NCBI GenBank assembly: GCA_020726085.1
Contig: DYTG01000082.1
Span: forward strand, 1 to 7,938
DNA: 7,938 nt
Direction: 5' to 3'
From: Sulfurovum sp.
GTDB taxonomy: Bacteria > Campylobacterota > Campylobacteria > Campylobacterales > Sulfurovaceae
In this document: positions 1-5,994 of the stretch, piece after piece
Numbering within the stretch: the first letter of the stretch is position 1
Layout of the letters: the number at the start of each line of letters is the position of its first letter
Position numbers and translations under genes: made by a program
Notes under the pieces: model-generated
What the model saw: only the letters and a program-made list of their open reading frames with translations
What the model was told of the DNA's origin: nothing
The model's database searches: none

Positions 1-1
1 T

Positions 2-133
2 AAAAGCAAAGCAACCTAAATATTTTATAGTTGAAAATGTTACTGGAATTAAAAGTGGTAAAGAGTTTTTAACTGCGTTGGATATACGGTTCTTTTACGA
101 CTCATCTTTTTACCCTCTCTTTGCTTTGCTTTT
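2..133. repeat. 13-bp perfect inverted repeat (2-14 / 121-133)
   Basis: Positions 2-14 (aaaagcaaagcaa) and 121-133 (ttgctttgctttt) are exact reverse complements with 106 bases between them. Both arms are built of a tandem AAAGC unit, so low complexity may explain the match. The left arm lies in the methyltransferase-like frame and the right arm in the leader of the IS-like orfA. No function is assigned. Confidence 0.5.
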
Positions 134-158
134 TTTATTTAATTTTAGTCTATTTTGA
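3..158 (+). pseudogene. Fragment resembling cytosine-5 DNA methyltransferase (motif IV region), truncated
   Basis: The plus-strand frame is open from the window edge to a TGA at 156-158 and encodes 51 residues. Near its start it reads KQPKYFIVENVTGI, which matches the motif IV region of m5C DNA methyltransferases (P-K-x-F-x-x-ENV-x-G-[IL]), where the Glu of ENV contacts the target cytosine. After about residue 26 (position ~80) the translation becomes Phe/Leu-rich (FYPLFALLFLFNFSLF) and no longer looks like this family: no following motifs such as the target-recognition region or motif VIII are visible. Any homologous part is therefore confined to about positions 3-80, and the 5' part (motifs I-III, catalytic PC) would lie outside the window. 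The most likely reading is a gene truncated by insertion of the neighbouring IS-like sequence. The identification rests on a single short motif and is tentative. Confidence 0.4.
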
Positions 159-206
159 ATTAGAACTGTTTAAAAGTTGTTTTTATTTGTTGGGGTATTA
201 TAGTCA
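49..206 (-). mobile_element. Possible IS remnant: leader and first codons of an IS3-type orfA
   Basis: On the minus strand an ATG at 105-103 follows a GAGAGGG-like ribosome site about 8 bases upstream and reads MSRKRTVYPTQLKTL before hitting TAA at 51-49. This resembles the N-terminus of IS3-family OrfA/Tnp_1 helix-turn-helix proteins (M-x-[RK]-KR-x-x-Y-x-x-[ED]-[FL]-K). A TATAAT box lies upstream on the same strand (202-197), suitable for driving a transposase, and the sequence TGACTATAATACCCCAA starting at 206 has the TG start expected of an IS3-type terminus. The rest of the transposase is absent, so this would be a deleted or truncated copy whose inner end meets the methyltransferase fragment between about 50 and 80. 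The evidence is a short N-terminal resemblance plus context. No second terminus or target duplication is visible. Confidence 0.3.
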
Positions 207-240
207 GGATTGATAAACCACTCCAATGCAATACACAGTC

Positions 241-879
241 TCATTTTTGCTCTCCTTGATATAAATTGGTGTACAATTGGGCTTGTTTTTGGATTTCATT
301 GTGCCAAATATCGCTAATAACGGCTACCATATCGGGTTTGTAGTGGGCTACAAGGTCTGGAGCGTTATCGCTAGTGATACCTCCAATGACGCAAATAGGG
401 ATATTGAGCAAGGCTTTGGCGTGTGTTAAGAGTGCCAAATCGATAATATCGGCATGGGGTTTGGTAGGCGAAGCAAACACCGAACCAAAAGCGACATAAT
501 CCGCCCCCATTATCTCCATCTCTTGGGCTAAGTTTGCATCTCCGTAGCACGATACCCCCAAAATGCCTCTGAAGTTTTGGCGTATCTGTGCGAAGCGGTG
601 GTGATCGCTCTTGCCAATATGCAATCCGCTGCACTCTAGCCCTATAGCCAACTCCACTCTATCGTTGAGTACAAAAAGTGTATCGTAAGCATGGCAAAGC
701 TCTTGGAGTGCTTTGATGGTTTCTACTATCTCCTTATCGCTGCTGTGTTTGTCTCTTAGCTGTACTATCTTAGCTCCTCCTTCTAAAGCCAATTCAACGC
801 TTTGGAAGAGGCTCTCCTTGGGTGTCAGTGTGTCGTCAGTAATAACATAAAGCCCTCTTAAGCTCTCTTTTGTGCACAT
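241..879 (-). CDS. thiE: Thiamine phosphate synthase (thiamine-phosphate pyrophosphorylase)
   Basis: This cytoplasmic TIM-barrel enzyme joins HMP-pyrophosphate and HET-phosphate (thiazole phosphate) to give thiamine phosphate. The 212-residue protein is of normal family length. Visible ThiE signatures: GLYVITDD at 9-16, LRDK at 41-44 (pyrophosphate/pyrimidine site), LND at 71-73, GLHIGKSD at 85-92, GVSC at 108-111, GADYVAFGSVF at 125-135 followed by PTK, IGGIT at 165-169, and the closing VAVISDI. The open frame extends upstream to 1011, but the ATG at 879 is chosen because a strong GGAGG lies 6 bases before it and the protein then starts just before the first barrel strand. The start lies inside the end of thiD (22-base overlap), so the two are almost certainly co-transcribed and translationally coupled. 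I saw no convincing intrinsic terminator below 241. Confidence 0.95.
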   Translation of the reverse strand: MCTKESLRGLYVITDDTLTPKESLFQSVELALEGGAKIVQLRDKHSSDKEIVETIKALQELCHAYDTLFVLNDRVELAIGLECSGLHIGKSDHHRFAQIRQNFRGILGVSCYGDANLAQEMEIMGADYVAFGSVFASPTKPHADIIDLALLTHAKALLNIPICVIGGITSDNAPDLVAHYKPDMVAVISDIWHNEIQKQAQLYTNLYQGEQK

Positions 880-1628
880 ATTTCGCCTCCTTTTTTGTGA
901 AAAATGTGACCCTTCCCTGCTCCGATTTGGGGAGCGTTGTTGATAGCTACACTCTCTTCGAGACTTTTGCCCAGTGCCCAATTGACAGCAATAGCACTGG
1001 AAAAACTGCATCCCGTGCCGTGCGTGTTGGTGTTTTTGTCGATATAGGGGGCATCAAATACCTTTTTGTCACGATGGGTAAACGTCGTATCAACGAAGCG
1101 GTAGTGGTTCTTCGTCTGCATCTTATGGTTTTTGATAACGACCGAACAAGGAAGCTCAAAAATCGCTTCAAGCGAGAAGGTATGGGCAAATTGATACCCA
1201 AATAGGGCTTGGGCTTCATAGATATTGGGTGTGATAAGCGTAACATACTCAAAGAGTGATTTCATGTTTTCGATAGCATCATCGCTTAGAAGCTTAGAAT
1301 CCGCTTTGGAAATAAAGAGAGGGTCAAAGACAATAGGTATATCAAGCCCCTTAATGGCTTCTCGTACGGTATCAATAATCTCATTGGAGTAGAGCATTCC
1401 AATCTTGATAGAACTCACCTCAAAATCACCCAATACCGCATCGATTTGAGCTTTGATAAACTGCGGAGATACGGGATATATCTGGCTTACTCCTTGCGTA
1501 TTTTGAGCCGTCAAAACCGTAAGGACACTCGTGCCAAAAACCCCAAATGCATCAAAACTCTTCAAATCGGCTTGGATACCCGCTCCACCACTGCTATCGC
1601 TTCCTGCTATGGTCAAAACTACCTTCAT
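858..1628 (-). CDS. thiD: Hydroxymethylpyrimidine / phosphomethylpyrimidine kinase
   Basis: ThiD phosphorylates HMP to HMP-P and then HMP-PP, the pyrimidine substrate of the ThiE encoded next to it. The protein has 256 residues, typical for this ribokinase-fold family. Motifs seen: GSDSSGGAGIQAD at 9-21 (substrate site), TAQNTQGV at 40-47, KIGML at 75-79, DP at 102-103, TPN at 133-135, and HGTGCSFSSAIA at 203-214, containing the GTGC anion hole. One oddity is that the usual [VL]KGGH strand is replaced by VIKNHKM (164-170), so the two glycines are missing. The start chosen is the ATG at 1628: AAGGA lies about 6 bases upstream, while the adjacent in-frame TTG (1631-1629) would leave too short a spacing. 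thiD is the first gene of a thiD-thiE unit and overlaps thiE by 22 bases. I see no TPP riboswitch: the predicted leader is only about 20 bases. Confidence 0.95.
   Translation of the reverse strand: MKVVLTIAGSDSSGGAGIQADLKSFDAFGVFGTSVLTVLTAQNTQGVSQIYPVSPQFIKAQIDAVLGDFEVSSIKIGMLYSNEIIDTVREAIKGLDIPIVFDPLFISKADSKLLSDDAIENMKSLFEYVTLITPNIYEAQALFGYQFAHTFSLEAIFELPCSVVIKNHKMQTKNHYRFVDTTFTHRDKKVFDAPYIDKNTNTHGTGCSFSSAIAVNWALGKSLEESVAINNAPQIGAGKGHIFHKKGGEICAQKRA
886..890 (-). promoter_or_regulatory. Strong Shine-Dalgarno of thiE inside thiD
   Basis: On the minus strand the sequence AAAAAAGGAGGCGAAAT precedes the thiE ATG, with GGAGG 6 bases from the start codon. The same bases encode KKGGEI near the C-terminus of ThiD. 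This site fixes the thiE start and explains how the overlapping gene is initiated. Confidence 0.85.
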
Positions 1629-1655
1629 CAACGATCCTTTTCATTTAATTGTGAA

Positions 1656-1661
1656 AGTATA
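1656..1661 (-). promoter_or_regulatory. Predicted -10 box of thiDE
   Basis: The minus strand reads TGGTTATACT, with TATACT at 1661-1656. Transcription would start near 1649, giving a leader of roughly 20 bases that contains the AAGGA site. No clear -35 box is visible. The box closely mirrors that of the divergent yraN promoter (TGGTTATAAT). The call is inferred from sequence only. Confidence 0.5.
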
Positions 1662-1666
1662 ACCAC

Positions 1667-1682
1667 CCAACAAAAATGTTGG
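1667..1682. promoter_or_regulatory. Perfect dyad in the thiD/yraN divergent promoter region
   Basis: CCAACA-AAAA-TGTTGG is a perfect 6-bp inverted repeat with a 4-base centre. It lies just upstream of the predicted thiD -10 box (about -18 to -33 from the predicted start) and about 53 bases upstream of the yraN -10 box. The position suits an operator for a dimeric regulator of thiDE. It is not followed by a T tract on either strand, so it is not an obvious terminator. Confidence 0.35.
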
Positions 1683-1734
1683 TATAGCATTTTTGTAAGT
1701 TTGTCTTTTTTCTATCTAGGAAGCAGAGTTTGGT

Positions 1735-1740
1735 TATAAT
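1735..1740 (+). promoter_or_regulatory. Predicted -10 box of yraN
   Basis: The sequence TGGTTATAAT contains a perfect TATAAT 28 bases before the yraN ATG. The predicted start near 1747 gives a leader of about 20 bases. The upstream sequence is T-rich without a -35 consensus, as is usual for sigma-70 promoters in Campylobacterota. Confidence 0.6.
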
Positions 1741-1768
1741 ACCAAAAAACCCACAAAGGCACAATTTG

Positions 1769-2116
1769 ATGCACAACAACAGCTACAAAAAATTTGGAAA
1801 CGAGAGCGAAGAGAGAGCCATTAGGTTTTTGGAGGAGAGTGAGTTTGCGATTGTAGAGCGTAATTTTTATGCCAAAAAGCTGGGAGAGATTGACATTATC
1901 GCCCAAAAAGAGGGGATTTTGCACTTTATTGAGGTCAAAAGCACCTCCAATAGCTCCTACGAACCCATCTACAATATCACCCCCACCAAACTGCGACGCA
2001 TCATCAACTCCGCCCACTACTACCTCAAATCCAAAAAACTCGACAAAGCATTTTGCATCGACGCAATGGTGGTAACGCCCGATGCGGTGGAGCTTATTGA
2101 GAATATTACGCTTTAG
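1769..2116 (+). CDS. yraN: UPF0102 (YraN) family nuclease-like protein
   Basis: The 115-residue protein is typical in size for the UPF0102/YraN family, which has a PD-(D/E)XK endonuclease-like fold and an unsettled role in DNA metabolism. Family landmarks: G10 and E12 in the first helix (GNESEERA), RN at 31-32, GEIDIIA at 39-45 holding the acidic active-site residues, FIEVK at 53-57 with the E-x-K pair, TPTKLRRI at 71-78, and CIDAMVV at 96-102. The open frame begins 13 codons earlier at a TTG (1730), but that start would lie upstream of the predicted transcription start. The ATG at 1769 is preferred because it follows AAAGG by 9 bases and gives the usual short N-terminus. It is transcribed divergently from thiDE and separated from alr by 377 non-coding bases. 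Confidence 0.9.
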   Translation: MHNNSYKKFGNESEERAIRFLEESEFAIVERNFYAKKLGEIDIIAQKEGILHFIEVKSTSNSSYEPIYNITPTKLRRIINSAHYYLKSKKLDKAFCIDAMVVTPDAVELIENITL

Positions 2117-2133
2117 AGACTTTACACACCCAC

Positions 2134-2371
2134 AACGAATCTTCCCGTCAAATTACCCATCAAAAGCCCTATCTATGGGGAATGCTTAAAATTTTCCATG
2201 CACACGCCAAGCAAACCCCCTATTTTAGGGCTTATAAGTGATTAGTATATCTTATTTTCCTTATGAATATTTTAGTGTAGTCACGGAAAATTATTTTGTC
2301 ATTTTACTCTGCAAAGCCTATGCTAGGTGGTTTAAGTACTTTAAGCTATCTTTGATTTGGGAAGATTCGTT
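2134..2371. repeat. MITE-like segment bounded by 13-bp perfect inverted repeats
   Basis: The yraN-alr gap (2117-2493) contains no gene I can support. Within it, 2134-2146 (aacgaatcttccc) is the exact reverse complement of 2359-2371 (gggaagattcgtt). Just inside both ends the sequence continues TCAAA at slightly different offsets, so the terminal match may extend imperfectly to about 20 bases. Two further internal inverted pairs are present: 2164-2171 with 2226-2233 (8 bp), and 2190-2197 with 2285-2292 (8 bp, 10 of 11 if extended). The short hairpin CCCTA-TTT-TAGGG lies at 2218-2230. The 238-bp size, lack of coding and terminal repeats suit a MITE or deleted IS. I found no clear target-site duplication, so the call is tentative. 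The rest of the gap (2372-2493) is AT-rich and holds only the alr promoter. Confidence 0.45.
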
Positions 2372-2479
2372 TTAAACAACACATTCAATCCATTGGTACT
2401 ATTTTGTTAATGATTCATATGGCTTTTGACCAATATCTTAGTTATGTAAGAAATTCTATTTTAAATTGTTTGAAAAATA

Positions 2480-2488
2480 TGCTATAAT
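2480..2488 (+). promoter_or_regulatory. Extended -10 promoter of alr, abutting the start codon
   Basis: TGCTATAAT is a perfect extended -10 element (TGn-TATAAT). Its last base lies only 5 bases before the A of the alr ATG, so transcription should start at or next to that A, giving a leaderless mRNA. There is no Shine-Dalgarno sequence in the intervening TTTGC. It probably drives the whole alr-to-7777 cluster. Confidence 0.65.
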
Positions 2489-2493
2489 TTTGC

Positions 2494-3492
2494 ATGGCTT
2501 ATATCACGATAAACAAAGAACATTTTTACCACAATCTCAATACCCTTTCCAAAAAAGTTGGCACAATCAAACATCTCGCAATCGTGCTAAAAGACAACGC
2601 TTACGGACACGGGATTGAAATCATCGCCAAACTTGCCTACGATTTTGGCATACGTCACGCTGTCGTTAAAAACAGTGACGAGGCAAGACGCATCGAGAGG
2701 CTTTTTGAGAGTGTTTTGATTTTAAACGATACGCCCGTGTTGCACGACACCTTTACCTTTGCTATCAACTCACTCCAAACACTCCAAACACTTACCCCTC
2801 ACACTCCAATAGAACTCAAAATCGATACAGGAATGCACCGAAACGGCATAGCTTTGGAGGAGGTAGAAGAAGCGATAGGGATTATTCAAGCCAAAAATCT
2901 CCATCTTGTGGGAGTCATGACGCACTACAAAAATTCCGATGAACTCTCTAGCGAACTATTTTGGCAACGCAAAAACTTTCAAAAAGCACTTGATTTTATC
3001 AAAATTCACCACCCAAAACCCTTTCGAATACACTCCCAAAACTCCTGTGCGACGCTCCGAAACCACCATTTTGATGAAGATTTGGTGCGTGTTGGCATTG
3101 CGGCGTACGGATACAACGAACTCTCCTTAGTTTTTGAAGCCCCCAAACTCAAACCCGTCATGAGCGTGTACGCCTCACGCATCGCCTCTTATAGGCTTCC
3201 AAAAGGGAGTCGTGTAGGCTATGGCGGTGAGGGATTGGTGCAAAGGTCTCAAAAGGTTTCAACCTACGATATTGGCTATGGCAACGGATGGTTGAGGGCG
3301 ACTAAAAATATGCCTTTGGCTAATGATTTGGCGATTTTAGGTAGAGTGTCGATGGATTTTGTATCGATAAACTCCGATGAAAAAGAGGTCTGTTTGATGC
3401 ACGATGCCCAAAAAGTCGCCCACTATTGCGATACGATTAGTTATGAGATTACGACCCGTTTGGATGAGAAAATTGAGCGAAAAGTTATTTAG
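2494..3492 (+). CDS. alr: Alanine racemase (PLP-dependent)
   Basis: Alr interconverts L- and D-alanine in the cytoplasm, supplying D-alanine for peptidoglycan. The 332-residue protein is somewhat short for the family (about 340-390). N-terminal TIM barrel: K33 in LKDNAYGHG (32-40) is the PLP Schiff-base lysine; KIDTGMHRNG at 109-118, THYKNSD at 143-149 and VRVGIAAYGY at 198-207 (R199 near the PLP ring nitrogen) are family landmarks. C-terminal beta domain: RVGYGG at 240-245 carries the catalytic tyrosine Y243, followed by IGYGNGWLR at 260-268, GRVSMDFVSI at 283-292 and YEITTRLDEKIERKVI at the end. All key residues are present. The ATG at 2494 gives the canonical N-terminus (MAYITINKEHFYHN), although it has no ribosome site and sits 5 bases after a -10 box. 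It is the first gene of the cluster, and its stop is 6 bases before the next start. Confidence 0.95.
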   Translation: MAYITINKEHFYHNLNTLSKKVGTIKHLAIVLKDNAYGHGIEIIAKLAYDFGIRHAVVKNSDEARRIERLFESVLILNDTPVLHDTFTFAINSLQTLQTLTPHTPIELKIDTGMHRNGIALEEVEEAIGIIQAKNLHLVGVMTHYKNSDELSSELFWQRKNFQKALDFIKIHHPKPFRIHSQNSCATLRNHHFDEDLVRVGIAAYGYNELSLVFEAPKLKPVMSVYASRIASYRLPKGSRVGYGGEGLVQRSQKVSTYDIGYGNGWLRATKNMPLANDLAILGRVSMDFVSINSDEKEVCLMHDAQKVAHYCDTISYEITTRLDEKIERKVI

Positions 3493-3498
3493 AGCGTC

Positions 3499-5964
3499 AT
3501 GAAAACCACAAACGTAACCCTGCAAAATCCCCATGAGCTTGATGCAATACTACTCAATCATCCCATACAAGACAACGAAAAACTTCTTATTCAAATCTTC
3601 GTCTCTACTTCTACTTTTGAGTATTTAGAGGCTTTGCACACCAAGCTTCAAGCCTATTTTCGCAAAGCCCATATTATTGGAAGCAGTTGTGAGGCCTCTA
3701 TTGCCAATGCAAAGGTAGTCGATGACGGAGCGACACTGCTAAACTTTACGCAATTTGACGATACGGTGCTCTACTCCTATCATGCCCATCATCAACCCCA
3801 AGATATTCAAAGCGGAGAGCTTATGGGGGAGTATTTTGAAGCTTACAATCCCAAAGTTCTCATTCTCTTTGTCGATGCTTTTAATTGCAACGCCGAGGAA
3901 TTACTAAAGGGACTCTATGCAAAGTTGCCCCATATTATTGTATGTGGGGGTATCGCTTCGAGGCACTCTAGCTTTGAAGATACCTATATTTTTAACAACA
4001 CCTTTTTGGTACGTAGCGGTATCGTAGCTCTAGCCCTTAGTAATGCAAACCTCAACATTGTCGAAAATTTTGCCTTTGATTGGGTACCTGTAGGCGTTTC
4101 GCAAACGGTAACTAAGGCTTCAGGGAATATTGTCTATCAAATTGATAATCTCAGTGCGGTTGCTTTTTATGATAAATATTTAGGACACAGTGTGACGCAA
4201 AATCTTCCCGATACAGGGATTGAGTTTCCGCTCATCATTCAACGCAACAACCAACACATCGCTAGAGCCGTCGTAGGTCGACACGACGATAAATCTTTGA
4301 GTTTTACAGGAAACATCCATGAGGGTGAGCGGGTACAATTTGGCATTGGTAATATTGAGAATATTTTGGAACACTCGCAAAACTATCAAAACATTTTGCC
4401 CTATAGCAATATTGAATCGATTTTTGTCTATTCGTGCATTGCTCGTAAGCACTTTTTGGGTAGCGAGATTACGACAGAACTCGAAGCTTTTGAAGAAATC
4501 GCCCCGACAAGTGGTTTTTTTACTTTCGGGGAGTTTTACAATCGTCATCTGCTCAACCAATCCAACCGCTTCATTGCCCTATCCGAAGCCCCTTTTGAGA
4601 AACATCAAAGCAGTTTGGACAAAAAAATCAAAGCCGATGCTTCCACCAATATTTTTAAAGCACTGCTTAATCTAAGCAACGCAACAAGTAAAGATCTAGA
4701 AGCTCTCAATGGTTCGCTGGTGCATCAAATCCAAGAACACGAAGCCAATATTAAACGCAATCTCTACTACGACGACCATACCAAACTGCCCAATCGCCTC
4801 AAACTCATCGAAGATATTGGCAACTATGCAGGGTGTTATTTGGTGCTGTTTGATATCGATCGCTTTTCACGCATTAACTACTTTTATGGATTTGAAGCGG
4901 GGGATTTGTTGCTCTATGAGTTTGCTACTTTTTTGAAAGAGCGATTGGAAACCATTGGTTTGCTCTACAAACTCCCCTCGGATAAACTGGCTTTAGTGGT
5001 GACAACCAAAACAATCGATATTCACCGCTTCATTCGTATCATTAGTCTCGAACTTAAAATGATGCTTTTTAACTATCAAAACATCAAGATTGCCTATACT
5101 GCTACGATAGGGGTAGCCAAAATTGTTGGCGATGGGGCTTCGATGCGTCATGTCGATGCTACCGTAAGCCAAGCTAAGTTGATGCACAAACAATATCTCT
5201 TTTATGAAGATATTGAAAACGAAAACAAGCGAGTCATTCAAAAGAGTTTGCAATTGGCTCTAAGTGTGCGTGAAGCGATGCAACAAAATAGACTCCAAAT
5301 GCACTACCAGCCTATTTTTGACCTCAAAACCGACACGATTTACTCCTATGAGGCCTTAGCACGTTTTGTTTTGGAGGATGGTACCGTACTGATGCCCAGT
5401 GATTTTTTGCCTATCTTGCCCGATATTCACCTCTCACACGATTTTATCAAGATGGTTATCAAGCAGACATTTGCGTGTTTTGCCAATCGCGATGTACGAT
5501 TTTCTATCAATTTGAGTATCGAAGATATTTTGGATACGCATCTTAATGATTTCTTGTGTTTGCAACTAAGCAAGTATCAATTGCACAAAACAATTACCCT
5601 GGAGATACTCGAAACCGTAGAGATTGTTCAGTCCGATGCGATGAAAAAGTTTATCACACAAGCCAAATCGCTAGGTGTTCGCATTGCAATTGATGATTTT
5701 GGTAGCGGATTTGCCAACTTTGAATACATTACCAAAATCAACGCCGATAGTATCAAAATCGACGGTTCGCTTATCAAAAATATCCACACTGATACCAATG
5801 CTAAAATAGTAGTCGAAACCATCGTAACTTTTGCACAAAAATTGGGCATGAAAACCGTCGCAGAATATGTACATTCAAAAGAGGTTTACGAGGTGGTCAA
5901 GGCTATTGGTATCGATTACGGGCAAGGATTCTATTTGGGTAAGCCACTTGCTCATCTACTCTAA
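3499..5964 (+). CDS. FIST sensor - degenerate GGDEF - EAL c-di-GMP phosphodiesterase
   Basis: This 821-residue protein has no obvious signal peptide or membrane helix and is predicted cytoplasmic. Order: FIST N domain (about 28-215), FIST C domain (about 220-360, including the hallmark GFFTFGEF at 339-346), a linker helix (about 385-420), GGDEF-like domain (about 420-575) and EAL domain (about 585-821). In the GGDEF domain the DxD and N-x-x-x-G frame remains (FDIDRF at 451-456), but the signature is PSDKL at 493-497, so cyclase activity is not expected. The EAL domain keeps E618 (YEALAR), N671, E705, D732-D733 (DDFGSG), K753, E789 and Q809, the set needed for metal binding and c-di-GMP hydrolysis; only the AEGVET-type motif is altered, to AEYVHS. 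FIST domains are proposed small-ligand sensors. It starts 6 bases after alr with only a weak ribosome site, suggesting translational coupling. The ligand is unknown. Confidence 0.92.
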   Translation: MKTTNVTLQNPHELDAILLNHPIQDNEKLLIQIFVSTSTFEYLEALHTKLQAYFRKAHIIGSSCEASIANAKVVDDGATLLNFTQFDDTVLYSYHAHHQPQDIQSGELMGEYFEAYNPKVLILFVDAFNCNAEELLKGLYAKLPHIIVCGGIASRHSSFEDTYIFNNTFLVRSGIVALALSNANLNIVENFAFDWVPVGVSQTVTKASGNIVYQIDNLSAVAFYDKYLGHSVTQNLPDTGIEFPLIIQRNNQHIARAVVGRHDDKSLSFTGNIHEGERVQFGIGNIENILEHSQNYQNILPYSNIESIFVYSCIARKHFLGSEITTELEAFEEIAPTSGFFTFGEFYNRHLLNQSNRFIALSEAPFEKHQSSLDKKIKADASTNIFKALLNLSNATSKDLEALNGSLVHQIQEHEANIKRNLYYDDHTKLPNRLKLIEDIGNYAGCYLVLFDIDRFSRINYFYGFEAGDLLLYEFATFLKERLETIGLLYKLPSDKLALVVTTKTIDIHRFIRIISLELKMMLFNYQNIKIAYTATIGVAKIVGDGASMRHVDATVSQAKLMHKQYLFYEDIENENKRVIQKSLQLALSVREAMQQNRLQMHYQPIFDLKTDTIYSYEALARFVLEDGTVLMPSDFLPILPDIHLSHDFIKMVIKQTFACFANRDVRFSINLSIEDILDTHLNDFLCLQLSKYQLHKTITLEILETVEIVQSDAMKKFITQAKSLGVRIAIDDFGSGFANFEYITKINADSIKIDGSLIKNIHTDTNAKIVVETIVTFAQKLGMKTVAEYVHSKEVYEVVKAIGIDYGQGFYLGKPLAHLL

Positions 5965-5994
5965 ACAAAGCCCAAGAGATAACAAAGGACACAG

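Noticed and set aside
880..1011. N-terminal extension of thiE to position 1011.
   Set aside because: It would lie entirely within thiD in another frame, has no ribosome site, and adds a Cys/Gln/Arg-rich segment not seen in ThiE. The GGAGG at 886-890 clearly supports the ATG at 879.
1629..1768. TPP riboswitch upstream of thiD.
   Set aside because: The predicted thiD leader is only about 20 bases and no conserved thi-box core is seen.
2218..2230. CCCTA-TTT-TAGGG hairpin as a terminator of yraN.
   Set aside because: The stem is only 5 bp and is not followed by a T tract. It is better seen as part of the internal structure of the repeat-bounded segment.
2110..2241. Plus-strand open stretch after yraN ending in TGA at 2239-2241, including a 19-codon ATG frame from 2182.
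   Set aside because: There is no ribosome site or convincing start, no recognisable family, and it overlaps the left inverted-repeat arm. It is more likely chance.
4180..4560. 126-codon minus-strand frame opposite the FIST C domain.
   Set aside because: It is a shadow of the long FIST-EAL gene, with no family resemblance.
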